DNA of 64,000 bases from Sphingomonadales bacterium (GTDB lineage: Bacteria; Pseudomonadota; Alphaproteobacteria; Sphingomonadales; Sphingomonadaceae). The stretch's first letter is position 1; each line of letters begins with the position of its first letter. The stretch spans positions 8,366 to 72,365 of the forward strand of contig JAIYAA010000107.1 of NCBI GenBank assembly GCA_027489295.1. The letters run 5' to 3'. Positions 24,926 through 32,552 of the stretch are shown here, piece after piece. Under the pieces are notes generated by a model. The model was given only the letters and a program-made list of their open reading frames with translations, was not told where the DNA came from and searched no databases. The position numbers and the translations under genes are program-made.

Positions 24926-25344
24926 GACAGGCCTCCCCGGTTGAGGAGGCTGACGCCGTCAGCAAAGCGGGCGTCCCACATGGCCCGGAAGTCGGTATCG
25001 GGGGACAGCGTCGTCGCCTCAACCTCGTCGAGCAGTGCGACCACGCGAGCCTCGGCAGCCGCATTGCTCTCGGCCTTGAACTGGTAGCCGTGATTGGCGG
25101 GCTGGAGCATCCGGAAGGGCATCTCGGCCGGGTGGTCCGGATCGAGTGCGAAGACCATCAGTTCATGGGTGGCGCCCTCGAGGTAGACCGTGGGCGCGGT
25201 CCCATCCGGGGACGGCGACGTCAGGTCGTAGAGGAAGACCACATAGGAGTGCCAGAGGGGGTGAGCCCAGGCGGCTTTCAGAACCCAGCCGCGATTGAAA
25301 ACCTGGGAATCAGTCTCGGGGTGGGGGACGGGTGCGTAGCTCAT
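24922..25344 (-). CDS. Hypothetical protein
   Basis: A 140-residue protein with a basic N-terminal helix (FNRGWVLKAAWAHPLWHSYV) and an acidic end. The ATGA overlaps imply coupled expression with the neighbouring recombination genes. No family recognised. Confidence 0.6.
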   Translation of the reverse strand: MSYAPVPHPETDSQVFNRGWVLKAAWAHPLWHSYVVFLYDLTSPSPDGTAPTVYLEGATHELMVFALDPDHPAEMPFRMLQPANHGYQFKAESNAAAEARVVALLDEVEATTLSPDTDFRAMWDARFADGVSLLNRGGLS

Positions 25345-26594
25345 TCGGCAGCCTCCGCGCGCTCGAGGACATGGCCGTCTTCGATGACGATGGCGCTCGG
25401 GCGATCGGACGCGACCGTCTCCACCCAGATCTGCATGTCATGCAGCTCAGCAAAGCCAGCCAGCAGGGCCATGGATTCCCGATCGAGGAGCGAGCCCTCG
25501 CGGACGCGGATGATGCGAAGCTTGGGGGACATGGCAGCCGCGATTGCGACAGAGGCCCGCAGCTGGCCGGCACCGCTCGCCTGCGAGAACGGCTGACCGT
25601 TGAGGAGGATGGAGTCCTCGGTGATCTCAAGGCCTTCCACGGGCAGCTGCGCGGCCCTGACGGCGTCGGCCGCAGCCTTGCGGCCCGCCTCGACCTGTTC
25701 GGTCAGCGCGGCGGACTCGGCGAGCTTCTGGTCCAGCTCGGCCTGCAGCTGTTCCTTGCGGGCGCGCTTGGCGTGAAGTCCGTTAAGGCGCTCGACATCA
25801 CCGATGCGCTCGCGGATGGCGTCGATATCCTTGCGCTCCGGGATCTCGCCCAGTTCAATGTCGCGCAGCTCCTCGAGTCGTAGCTCGGCTTCCTTGAGCT
25901 TGCGCTTGAGATCATTGACCGTCTGCTCGGAGAAGGTGATCTGATCCTGGTGTTGCTTGGCCTGGCGCTCCATGCGGTCAACGCTGGAGTTGTGGTCAAG
26001 GGCAGCCTGGAGTTCGTCGGTCAGGTCCGAGAACGACACGGCAGCAAGCGGCGCGTCTTCTGGAACCTCGATCGCAGATACCTGCACCTCCAGTTCGCCG
26101 ACGCGGCGGTTGACGGCAGTGCGCGCCTCAAATGCATCCTTGATCGCCTTGTCGTTGGCAGCGAAGTCGAAGCCCGGGACGAGGGAGCGGAGAGCCTTGA
26201 CCTGCGCGTCAGGCTTCATGTCAACGAAAGCGAGGGGGTCGAAAGTCAGATCGCCCACGATGCCCTTGAGGATCTCCGTCGGGTTGCTGGCCTTGATCCC
26301 GTCAGCGGTGGTGATGGTGACCGCCTTGGTGAAGCTGCCGTCTTCCTTTGCCTTGAAGGTGCGGGTCACCTTGTATGCGCCGAGATCGATGGTGATGACG
26401 CCCTTGTCGGCACCATCGCGAATCGGCTTCTCGGGGATGGCCTTGTCTCCACCGAGGGCCATCCAAATGCTGTCGAGCACAGAGCTCTTGCCCTGGTCGT
26501 TGCGACCAGTGACTTCCACGAGGTTGCCCTCGGGCGTGATGCGAACGGCCGAGATCCGCTTGATGTTCTCGGCTGACAAACTGACAATTCTCAT
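25341..26594 (-). CDS. SbcC/RecF-like AAA ATPase
   Basis: A 417-residue ABC-type ATPase. Walker A is TGRNDQGKSS (residues 29-38), close to the N terminus after MRIVSLSAENIKRISAVRI. A long coiled coil (residues about 175-320) follows. The ABC signature region is SGAGQLRASVAIAAA, and the Walker B-like IIRVREGSLLD follows. It is first in the leftward operon under promoter PL and next to RecE-like and RecT genes, so it likely holds or processes DNA ends. Much shorter than SbcC. Confidence 0.85.
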   Translation of the reverse strand: MRIVSLSAENIKRISAVRITPEGNLVEVTGRNDQGKSSVLDSIWMALGGDKAIPEKPIRDGADKGVITIDLGAYKVTRTFKAKEDGSFTKAVTITTADGIKASNPTEILKGIVGDLTFDPLAFVDMKPDAQVKALRSLVPGFDFAANDKAIKDAFEARTAVNRRVGELEVQVSAIEVPEDAPLAAVSFSDLTDELQAALDHNSSVDRMERQAKQHQDQITFSEQTVNDLKRKLKEAELRLEELRDIELGEIPERKDIDAIRERIGDVERLNGLHAKRARKEQLQAELDQKLAESAALTEQVEAGRKAAADAVRAAQLPVEGLEITEDSILLNGQPFSQASGAGQLRASVAIAAAMSPKLRIIRVREGSLLDRESMALLAGFAELHDMQIWVETVASDRPSAIVIEDGHVLERAEAAE

Positions 26595-26648
26595 GACTTA
26601 TCCCCTGTTGGGCGCCGCTAAACGATGCGCCATGAATGCCACAAACTA

Positions 26649-26660
26649 CGTTACGCATCG
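26649..26660 (-). promoter_or_regulatory. Repressor operator, left cluster 1
   Basis: Sense CGATGCGTAACG, identical to the copy at 26739-26750. It lies in the leader downstream of PL. Confidence 0.65.
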
Positions 26661-26698
26661 CTATAGGGCATACGTATCCGCAAATGCGGGACGGGGGA

Positions 26699-26727
26699 GT
26701 TATTCGTTATGCATTCCCATATGTCAA
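26699..26727 (-). promoter_or_regulatory. Leftward early promoter PL
   Basis: On the minus strand, TTGACA (26722-26727) and AATAAC (26699-26704) are spaced 17 nt apart. A 12-bp operator copy (26705-26716, sense GAATGCATAACG) lies exactly between them. Directed at the leftward operon starting 105 nt downstream. Confidence 0.65.
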
Positions 26728-26738
26728 GAAAAGAAATG

Positions 26739-26750
26739 CGTTACGCATCG
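26739..26750 (-). promoter_or_regulatory. Repressor operator, left cluster 3
   Basis: Sense CGATGCGTAACG, just upstream of the PL -35 box. Confidence 0.65.
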
Positions 26751-26780
26751 GGTTGACACAACACGTATTGGCGTGGGAAT

Positions 26781-26813
26781 AAAAAAGGGCCCCGCTGGCT
26801 GAAGGCGGGGCCC
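26781..26813 (-). terminator. Terminator after the repressor transcript
   Basis: On the minus strand, a GGGCCCCGC-type stem with a 9-nt loop is followed by TTTTTTATT. It ends the leftward transcript of the repressor gene before PL. Confidence 0.85.
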
Positions 26814-26874
26814 TGGAAAAAGAGAGCGGTAGGTTGAAGACAGTGGCGCTCTCTCTCGTCTGACACGAGTTTTT

Positions 26875-27039
26875 CTATACCACTGGGCGCAGGCGAATAG
26901 AAGCCCCACTCCGAAAGTCCGAAGGGGTGCCTGCCGTGGCCTTGCCAGAGGCAACGAAAAAGTGCGGACGATCGACAGCGCTGGTGACGACTGTCGAGGA
27001 TGGGTGATGGGCGGCTCCGGCAGTCATGTCATTCGGCAT
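26875..27039 (-). CDS. Possible small protein downstream of the repressor
   Basis: A 54-codon open frame from ATG 27039, with GGAG 9 nt upstream. The sequence (MPNDMTAGAAHHPSSTVVTS...) has no recognised family, and the repressor terminator lies just beyond it. Tentative. Otherwise the 554-nt gap 26595-27148 contains only the operators, PL and the terminator. Confidence 0.3.
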   Translation of the reverse strand: MPNDMTAGAAHHPSSTVVTSAVDRPHFFVASGKATAGTPSDFRSGASIRLRPVV

Positions 27040-27148
27040 AGGGGCTAACTCCGGATGCTCTCTGAGCACGGGGCTTAGTCCTCCTATGTTCGGGCTCCAG
27101 GCTTTCCATCAGTCATAAACTTACAAATTAAACAAATATAACTTAGGT

Positions 27149-27856
27149 TTAGTATGATTGGTGGCGTTGGATTTTGCCTACGACTTGCCCCAGTATCCTC
27201 ATCTCAGCCAATGGTTTCACCACTTCCTTGTCGCTTCCGGTTGCAGAGCGAGCGCGAGCTATGAACGACCCGTTCTCTTCTCGCCCCTGCAACTCAATCG
27301 CGAAGATGTCGGGGAAGATGTCGTCTGCAACCAGGTAGTGTTCACCTCGAGGAACCCGGCTCTGCTTGCAGCTCACGAGCAAAAACTCGCCAACTTCAAA
27401 GCAGCTGTGACCGCTTCCGCGAAGATTCGGGCGCCACTCCATTGCGAATAGATCAGTCGGATTCGCACTGATGTAGTTCTCTACGATCGCGGTCGGGAGC
27501 GAGAAGCTGTCGACCGTGTAGTCGGAGATCACGCCTTCATCGAGGACCGGGTATTCTGGCAGAAGCTTGGCTGTGCGATCGGTCGCGCCGGGCGTGAAGT
27601 CCACAAGCGGGATATCGCCAGTGCTCTTTGGATCCGGGCCTGCGGCCTCGCTTCCGAACATGAGCCAGGCAGGGCTGACGTGGAAGCGCTTCGCATAGTT
27701 CAAGCAGGCCTTCCTGTCGTAATCGCGGCTGCCATTCTCGTGCGCGGTGTAAGTGATGGGGCTAACGCCAATGCGGCGCGCAGCTTCGGCTGCACTGGCG
27801 AAGCCGGCGGATTTCCTCGCCTCTCTAAGGCGGTCTGAGGGTAGTGTTTGCTTCAT
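27149..27856 (-). CDS. CI-like repressor with HTH and S24-like C-terminal half
   Basis: A 235-residue protein. The N-terminal HTH (LREARKSAGFASAAEAARRIGVSPIT, with a TAHENGS continuation) fits a phage repressor. The C-terminal half has strands like those of S24/LexA proteins (TDLFAMEW, HSCFEVGEFLLVSC, RGEHYLVADD), but I do not see the usual Ser/Lys catalytic pair with confidence, so self-cleavage is unclear. It should bind six operator copies found at both ends of this region. The gene is transcribed leftward from PRM (TATAAA at 27878-27883) and has AAGGAG upstream of the ATG. Confidence 0.85.
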   Translation of the reverse strand: MKQTLPSDRLREARKSAGFASAAEAARRIGVSPITYTAHENGSRDYDRKACLNYAKRFHVSPAWLMFGSEAAGPDPKSTGDIPLVDFTPGATDRTAKLLPEYPVLDEGVISDYTVDSFSLPTAIVENYISANPTDLFAMEWRPNLRGSGHSCFEVGEFLLVSCKQSRVPRGEHYLVADDIFPDIFAIELQGREENGSFIARARSATGSDKEVVKPLAEMRILGQVVGKIQRHQSY

Positions 27857-27877
27857 CCATGTACTCCTTACAATTCA

Positions 27878-27906
27878 TTTATACCCTGTTCGGTCTATTC
27901 GTTGTG
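27878..27906 (-). promoter_or_regulatory. Repressor maintenance promoter PRM
   Basis: TATAAA (27878-27883, minus sense) has a weak -35 (CACAAC) 17 nt upstream that lies within the 27900-27911 operator. The layout suggests autoregulation. Confidence 0.5.
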
Positions 27907-27911
27907 CATTT
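27900..27911 (-). promoter_or_regulatory. Repressor operator, right cluster 1
   Basis: Sense AAATGCACAACG, overlapping the PRM -35. Confidence 0.6.
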
Positions 27912-27914
27912 TTG

Positions 27915-27943
27915 TTGACCATTAACGATGCGTATCGTAGTTC
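27915..27943 (+). promoter_or_regulatory. Rightward early promoter PR
   Basis: TTGACC (27915-27920) and TAGTTC (27938-27943) are 17 nt apart. An operator (27926-27937, CGATGCGTATCG) lies directly upstream of the -10 box, the same arrangement as PL. Confidence 0.55.
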
Positions 27944-27958
27944 TCATGCGGAACGAAA

Positions 27959-27970
27959 CGATACACAACG
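27959..27970 (+). promoter_or_regulatory. Repressor operator, right cluster 3
   Basis: CGATACACAACG, in the leader just downstream of PR. Confidence 0.55.
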
Positions 27971-27987
27971 TATTCCTGAGAGGATCG

Positions 27988-28371
27988 ATGACCGCAGATG
28001 TAACCCCCATTTCGGAGGAAAACCCCGGCCTTACCTCAATTTTTGAAATCGTCAGGCGGATGCTTTCTGAATTGCAGCTTCCGGTAAACGGTTTCGAGGT
28101 GACGCTGACCGGGCGCCAGATCAACCACATTCGCACCAAGCTGGGTGAGTCTCAGCTGGTGTTCGCTCGCCGCCTGGGCGTCAGCCAGGGAACGGTGTTC
28201 CGCCTCGAGCGCCATGGCGACAAGCCGGCCACTGGTCCGGACGTCATCCTCATCTCCCTGATCGCGATCCAGCACCGCATCGATATCCCGACCGAGTTCT
28301 CGGACGATGCCGAGTTCGCCGATGGCGACGGCGACGACCTGGTCGAGGAAGCGGCGGTCGAGGGCGAGTGA
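27988..28371 (+). CDS. Cro-like HTH regulator
   Basis: Start ATG 27988 is chosen because the earlier in-frame ATG at 27928 lies inside PR and its operator. The 127-residue protein has an XRE-type HTH (IRTKLGESQLVFARRLGVSQGTVFRLERHG) and an acidic C-terminal tail (FADGDGDDLVEEAAVEGE). Divergent from the repressor and first in the rightward operon, it is likely the Cro counterpart. Confidence 0.8.
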   Translation: MTADVTPISEENPGLTSIFEIVRRMLSELQLPVNGFEVTLTGRQINHIRTKLGESQLVFARRLGVSQGTVFRLERHGDKPATGPDVILISLIAIQHRIDIPTEFSDDAEFADGDGDDLVEEAAVEGE

Positions 28372-28374
28372 TCC

Positions 28375-28728
28375 ATGGCCGTCAAGTATTTCTGGACCGA
28401 TGAACTTGACCAGCGCCTCCGGACTCTGAACGCCGAAGGCCTGACTATGCCCAAGATCGCCGCTGAGTTGGGTATGAGCTACAACGCAGTGCAGAAGCGC
28501 ATGGCAGATCTTCATATCCAGCCGGCCTTCGCAAAGCGTGTCCATCAGATGGTCAGGGGCGGCGCCCCCCTGTCTCGCCCGGTCTGCTCCGAGCGGAAGG
28601 CCGAGGTCACGCGGCAGATGGACGTTCGCCGCGGCTTCTCCGTCCCCAGCAATCTCCAGTCCAAGTATTTCGAGCTCCTCAAAGGAGGGCTCGCCATCGC
28701 CGACGCGCGCCAGCGCCTCGGCCTCTAA
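28375..28728 (+). CDS. GcrA-like HTH protein
   Basis: A 117-residue protein beginning WTDELDQRLRTLNAEGLTMPK and continuing IAAELGMSYNAVQKRMADL, close to the GcrA-type and similar Myb-like HTH used by alphaproteobacterial phages. It begins 4 nt after the Cro-like gene. It may adjust early transcription or host cell-cycle control. Role inferred. Confidence 0.7.
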   Translation: MAVKYFWTDELDQRLRTLNAEGLTMPKIAAELGMSYNAVQKRMADLHIQPAFAKRVHQMVRGGAPLSRPVCSERKAEVTRQMDVRRGFSVPSNLQSKYFELLKGGLAIADARQRLGL

Positions 28729-28749
28729 CCGCACCCAAGGAGGGGCAGC

Positions 28750-29253
28750 ATGATGACGAGTACGCATAACGAGAAGACAGCGCAGGAGCTCTACGAGGAC
28801 CAGCAGTTCCTCAAGGGGTACGCCGACATCAAGAAGTCTCAGTCTGAAATGGCGGGCACCAAGGGCGGCATGAATGCTGTCTACAAGCGCCTCAAGGATC
28901 TCGGCTGGTCCAAGAAGGACATCGAGTTCGCACAGTCCCTCGAGGAGAAGGACGTCGGCCAGGTGATCGCGGACTTCGAGCGAAAGATCCGCATCGCAAA
29001 ACTGTTCGGCCACCGTATCGGCCGGCAGATGAGCCTCCTCAACAACGACGGCGCCAGCGAGGGTGACCGTGCCTATGAGGAAGGTCGCCTCGCGGGGATG
29101 CTGCGCAAGGCAAACCTCAATCCCTACCCGATGGGTTCGGAGAGCTACAGCGAGTGGCAGCGCGGCAACAACGACGGCCACGCCTTCATCAACCAAGACC
29201 TCCAGACCGCGATCAAGACGGCAAGCGCCGAGGCGGAAGCCCCGGGCAACTGA
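28750..29253 (+). CDS. Protein with RMF-like C-terminal segment
   Basis: A 167-residue protein. The C-terminal part (YEEGRLAGMLRKANLNPYP, then SEWQRGNNDGHAF) resembles ribosome modulation factor (A-x-x-GR-x-AG ... W-x-x-G-x-x-xG). The rest is charged and helical. A ribosome-related or RNA-binding role is possible but unproven. Upstream GGAGG is near the ATG. Confidence 0.6.
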   Translation: MMTSTHNEKTAQELYEDQQFLKGYADIKKSQSEMAGTKGGMNAVYKRLKDLGWSKKDIEFAQSLEEKDVGQVIADFERKIRIAKLFGHRIGRQMSLLNNDGASEGDRAYEEGRLAGMLRKANLNPYPMGSESYSEWQRGNNDGHAFINQDLQTAIKTASAEAEAPGN

Positions 29254-29256
29254 TCC

Positions 29257-29631
29257 ATGAGGCGGCGCGAGTACCAGCGCCTCCGATTGGAGCGGGCCTT
29301 TGAACGGGCCGAGAGAGAGGCAGCCCTACGGGCGCAGGGTGGGCGGTGCAAATACTGTCTCGTGCCTCTCTCCCTCAAGGAAGCCACTCGGGACCATGTG
29401 ATCCCGAGGGCCAAGGGCGGCAGCAACCAGAAACACAACACGGTGGCTGCCTGCATCGAATGCAACGAGGCCAAGGGCGACATGGATGTCACGCGGTTCC
29501 TCCGCCTGATCCACGATCCGAAGCCCGGAGAGCCCATCAAATACCGACTGATCTGGTTCGAATGGAAATTGAACCTCGCGCTCATCGAGCTGGAGCGGAG
29601 GATCATGGCAAGGGTTAGAGGCAAAAAGTGA
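29257..29631 (+). CDS. HNH endonuclease
   Basis: A 124-residue HNH protein: CKYC (31-34), RDHVIPRAKGGSNQKHN with His47 and Asn61, and CIECN (66-70) followed by KGD. The zinc-coordinating pairs and ββα core are complete. In phages these nucleases nick DNA or act in packaging. Here it is followed directly by methyltransferases. Confidence 0.88.
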   Translation: MRRREYQRLRLERAFERAEREAALRAQGGRCKYCLVPLSLKEATRDHVIPRAKGGSNQKHNTVAACIECNEAKGDMDVTRFLRLIHDPKPGEPIKYRLIWFEWKLNLALIELERRIMARVRGKK

Positions 29632-30197
29632 ACGACTGGTTTTTCGACCCCCTGCTGCCGCTCTACTACGAGCTCATCGTCATCGATCCGCCATGGGGGT
29701 TCGATCTCTACAGCGAAGAGGGGGCGCGGAAGTCCGCGCTCGCTCAATACGACCTGATGAGGGATGAAGACATCCTTCGCATGCCGGTCGGCAAGCTCGC
29801 CTCGATGGACAGCCTGCTCTACTGCTGGACCACCGCACCCACGCTGCCCTTTGCCATCAAATGCGTCGAGGCCTGGGGCTTCACCTACAAGACATGGCTG
29901 GTTTGGCGGAAGACTACTCGCAACGGCAAGGTTCGGGTGGGCACCGGGTACCGGGCGCGCACGATGGGCGAGCTGGTCATTGTCGCCACGCTGGGCAACC
30001 CGAAGCAGGCATGGGTGCCGCCGGGGGTTTTCGACGGCATGGCGCGCGAGCACTCCAGGAAGCCGGAAGAGTTCTATCAGCTGTGCGATCGGGTCATGCC
30101 GCATGCCCGTCGGTGTGACGTGTTCTCTCGCCAGACGCGACCGGGCTGGCACGGGTTTGGTAACGAGTCCCGCAAGTTCGACGAGGTCGCGGCATGA
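29628..30197 (+). CDS. MT-A70-family adenine methyltransferase
   Basis: A 189-residue protein starting at GTG 29628 (GTGA overlap with the HNH stop). The DPPW motif is at residues 20-23, followed by an AdoMet-binding fold (LVWRKTTRNGKVRVGTGYRAR, FYQLCDRVMPHARRCDVF). The MT-A70 family methylates adenine N6 in DNA or RNA. Likely protects phage DNA. Confidence 0.88.
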   Translation: MNDWFFDPLLPLYYELIVIDPPWGFDLYSEEGARKSALAQYDLMRDEDILRMPVGKLASMDSLLYCWTTAPTLPFAIKCVEAWGFTYKTWLVWRKTTRNGKVRVGTGYRARTMGELVIVATLGNPKQAWVPPGVFDGMAREHSRKPEEFYQLCDRVMPHARRCDVFSRQTRPGWHGFGNESRKFDEVAA

Positions 30198-30847
30198 AGC
30201 GCGAACCCGTTGCCATTTTTCTGTGCGACGCCAGCGGCATCATGGCCCAGCCGTGGGCCGAGGCTGGCATCCGCTGCATCTGCGTCGACCTGCAGAACAG
30301 TGTGGTTGCTCGCCGGTATCATGCCGGGGTGGAGAAGGTCTGGGGCGACGTGCGCTCCTGGACGCCGCCGGCAGGGGTAGAGATCCTGTTCGTCGGAGCT
30401 TTCCCGCCCTGCACTGACGTCGCCTCGAGCGGCGCTTTGCATTTCAAGCGCAAAGGAACGGCTCTGCTGCGGGACGCGCTGGAGATCTTCGAGATCTGCC
30501 GCCACGCCTGTGAGTGGTCGGGCGCACCGTACCTCATCGAGAACCCCAAGGGCGTTCTCAGCACCATCCCTCATGTCGGCGCACCGGATCAGCGCTTCCA
30601 CCCGTGGGAGTACGCCGGCTGGCACGAGGAGGATCACTACACCAAGGAGACCTGCCTCTGGACAGGGGGCGGGTTTGTCATGCCGGCGAAGAGACCGGCC
30701 GCGCACCTGGCTGACGTCAAGCCAGACGACCGCATCGCGAAGATGGGGGAGGGCGCCTTCCGCGGGGATCTGCGGAGTCGGACACCTCTCGGCTTCTCGA
30801 TCGCAACCTTCATGTCAAACGCCCCAGCCAAATACCGGAGAGCATAA
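30194..30847 (+). CDS. C5-type cytosine methyltransferase-like protein
   Basis: A 217-residue protein. It has a PPC motif (FPPCTDVASSG, residues 70-80), including the catalytic-loop Cys of m5C enzymes, and an ENP motif (116-118) matching the usual ENV. The target-recognition domain seems missing and the fold is shorter than usual (about 320 residues). It may be a minimal or diverged methyltransferase. Overlaps the MT-A70 gene as ATGA. Confidence 0.75.
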   Translation: MKREPVAIFLCDASGIMAQPWAEAGIRCICVDLQNSVVARRYHAGVEKVWGDVRSWTPPAGVEILFVGAFPPCTDVASSGALHFKRKGTALLRDALEIFEICRHACEWSGAPYLIENPKGVLSTIPHVGAPDQRFHPWEYAGWHEEDHYTKETCLWTGGGFVMPAKRPAAHLADVKPDDRIAKMGEGAFRGDLRSRTPLGFSIATFMSNAPAKYRRA

Positions 30848-31425
30848 TGGCAAACGCACCCGGATCTTATCTCGTTCTCGACCCGGGCCGGGTCATGGGT
30901 TTCGCCCACTGCCTTTCCGGCGGAGAGAAGCTCAAGCACGGCACATGGCGCTTCAATCAGAGCAGCCCCGGCGAGGCCTACTACACGTTCACCCAGTTCC
31001 TTCGTCGCACCCTTGATGGCATGCCTGACCCTCTGGTCGTCCTCGAGCTGCCGACTATCGTCAGCCACGGCGAGGATGGCAGGGTCGATGCCGAGCAGGT
31101 TCTTTTTACTGCCGGCTGGACCACTCACGCGCAGACCCTTTGCCACATCATGGCGCTGCGGCAGCCCGATCTGATCGCCATCCAATCCTGGCGCTCCAAG
31201 ACTCACGGCAAGACCTTCGCTCCGAAGGACCAGAAGATGAGCCAGAACGAGCGATCGAAGTGGTTCAAGGAGCGGGCGAAGGAATACTGCGAGAAGCATG
31301 GCTGGAGCTACCAGACCTCAGACGAAGCCGAGGCGCTCTGCATTCTCGACGCTGTCCGGCAAATCCATGAGCCGAAGTATGCCTTCGATCGGGGCCGGGC
31401 CTACCAGCAGGAAAGCCTGCTCTAA
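30847..31425 (+). CDS. RuvC-like Holliday junction resolvase
   Basis: A 192-residue RNase H-fold protein: LDPGRVMGFAH (Asp12), VVLELPT (Glu67) and a SDEAEALCILDAV motif (Asp159 to Asp168). The gene lies between methyltransferases and replication genes. Phage RuvC-like resolvases process branched DNA before packaging. It overlaps the following primase gene as TAATG. Confidence 0.85.
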   Translation: MANAPGSYLVLDPGRVMGFAHCLSGGEKLKHGTWRFNQSSPGEAYYTFTQFLRRTLDGMPDPLVVLELPTIVSHGEDGRVDAEQVLFTAGWTTHAQTLCHIMALRQPDLIAIQSWRSKTHGKTFAPKDQKMSQNERSKWFKERAKEYCEKHGWSYQTSDEAEALCILDAVRQIHEPKYAFDRGRAYQQESLL

Positions 31426-32534
31426 TGCGTTTCACAGACCAGTTCCTTGACGAGATCCGCGACCGGGTGCCGATCTCAGAAATCGTTGGCAAGCGCGTCA
31501 CCTGGGACCGGGCCAAGACGAGAGTGGCCAAGGGTGACTACTGGGCATGCTGCCCGATCCATGGCGAGAAGAAGCCCTCCTTCCACTGCGAGGACAAGAA
31601 GGGCCGGTACCATTGCTTCGGCTGCGGCGCTTCGGGCGATCACTTCAAATTCCTGATTCAGCTTGATGGCCTGTCGTTCCCGCGCGCCGTCGAGCAGGTC
31701 GCCAACATGGCGGGCATCTCCATGCCGGGCGGCGGTATCGAAACCCAAGCGGAGCGCGACGAGCGACTCCGGAGGGAGCGGGACCGACAGGCTCGCAAGG
31801 CCAAGCGCGAGGCGGAGCAGGCGAGGGAGAGCAAGTGGAAAGACGACACCGTTAAGGGCGTCTGGGCCTCGGCCACGCCCATCGCTGCCACCCTTGGCGA
31901 GGGCTACCTCGTAGGCCGTTCCCTCGAGCTGATGCCCGAGCTGCCCGGTCTGGGTGAGTGGCCTCCAAGCCTGCGCTTCCACCCGTCGCTGCCCTTCAAG
32001 GGTGCTCGCCACCCCGCCCTCATCGGCGGGGTTCAGAATGTCAAGCGCGAGCTGGTTGGAATCTGGCGCATCTTCCTCGGGCCGGACGGCAAGGCGCTGG
32101 TCGACGAGGACGGGAAGAAGATCAAGCTCGGGTTCGGCAACGCTGCCGGCGGGGCCGTGCGCTTCGGCCCTGCGACGCCCACGCTGCGGCTGGCGGAGGG
32201 CATGGAGACCGCGCTCGCAGTCCAGCGGCTCACCCGCAACACCTTCTCCGTATGGGCCACCCTGTCGACCTCCGGAATGATCGGGCTCGACATCCCTCCT
32301 GGGGTCAAGCGCCTCGAGATCTACGCGGATGGGGACCGGCACCGACTTCACAAGCTGACCGGGGCGGTGGTCGACCCGCCGGGGATCAGGGCGGCGAACT
32401 CTCTCAAGGAACGGGCGCAGGCCCAAGGCATCGAGACTGTCATCTTCCCATCGCCAGAGCCCGACGACTGGCTCGATGTCTGGCAGGCGAAGGTGAAGCA
32501 CCAGCGCCGGATGCAGAAGCTCTACGGCGAATAA
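31425..32534 (+). CDS. DnaG-like primase (CHC2 zinc finger, Toprim)
   Basis: A 369-residue protein with a CHC2 zinc finger (Cys43, His46, Cys64, Cys67 in CCPIHGEKKPSFH and CFGCGASGDH) and a later Toprim region (LAEGMETALAVQRL, then LEIYADGDRH). It makes RNA primers for replication and works with the DnaB-like helicase that follows by 18 nt. It is shorter than bacterial DnaG and lacks the helicase-binding C-terminal domain. Confidence 0.9.
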   Translation: MRFTDQFLDEIRDRVPISEIVGKRVTWDRAKTRVAKGDYWACCPIHGEKKPSFHCEDKKGRYHCFGCGASGDHFKFLIQLDGLSFPRAVEQVANMAGISMPGGGIETQAERDERLRRERDRQARKAKREAEQARESKWKDDTVKGVWASATPIAATLGEGYLVGRSLELMPELPGLGEWPPSLRFHPSLPFKGARHPALIGGVQNVKRELVGIWRIFLGPDGKALVDEDGKKIKLGFGNAAGGAVRFGPATPTLRLAEGMETALAVQRLTRNTFSVWATLSTSGMIGLDIPPGVKRLEIYADGDRHRLHKLTGAVVDPPGIRAANSLKERAQAQGIETVIFPSPEPDDWLDVWQAKVKHQRRMQKLYGE

Positions 32535-32552
32535 GAACAAACAGGCTGACAC

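Noticed and set aside
27928..27987. Start of the Cro-like gene at ATG 27928
   Set aside because: That ATG is within PR and its operator, so it is upstream of the likely transcription start; ATG 27988 is preferred.
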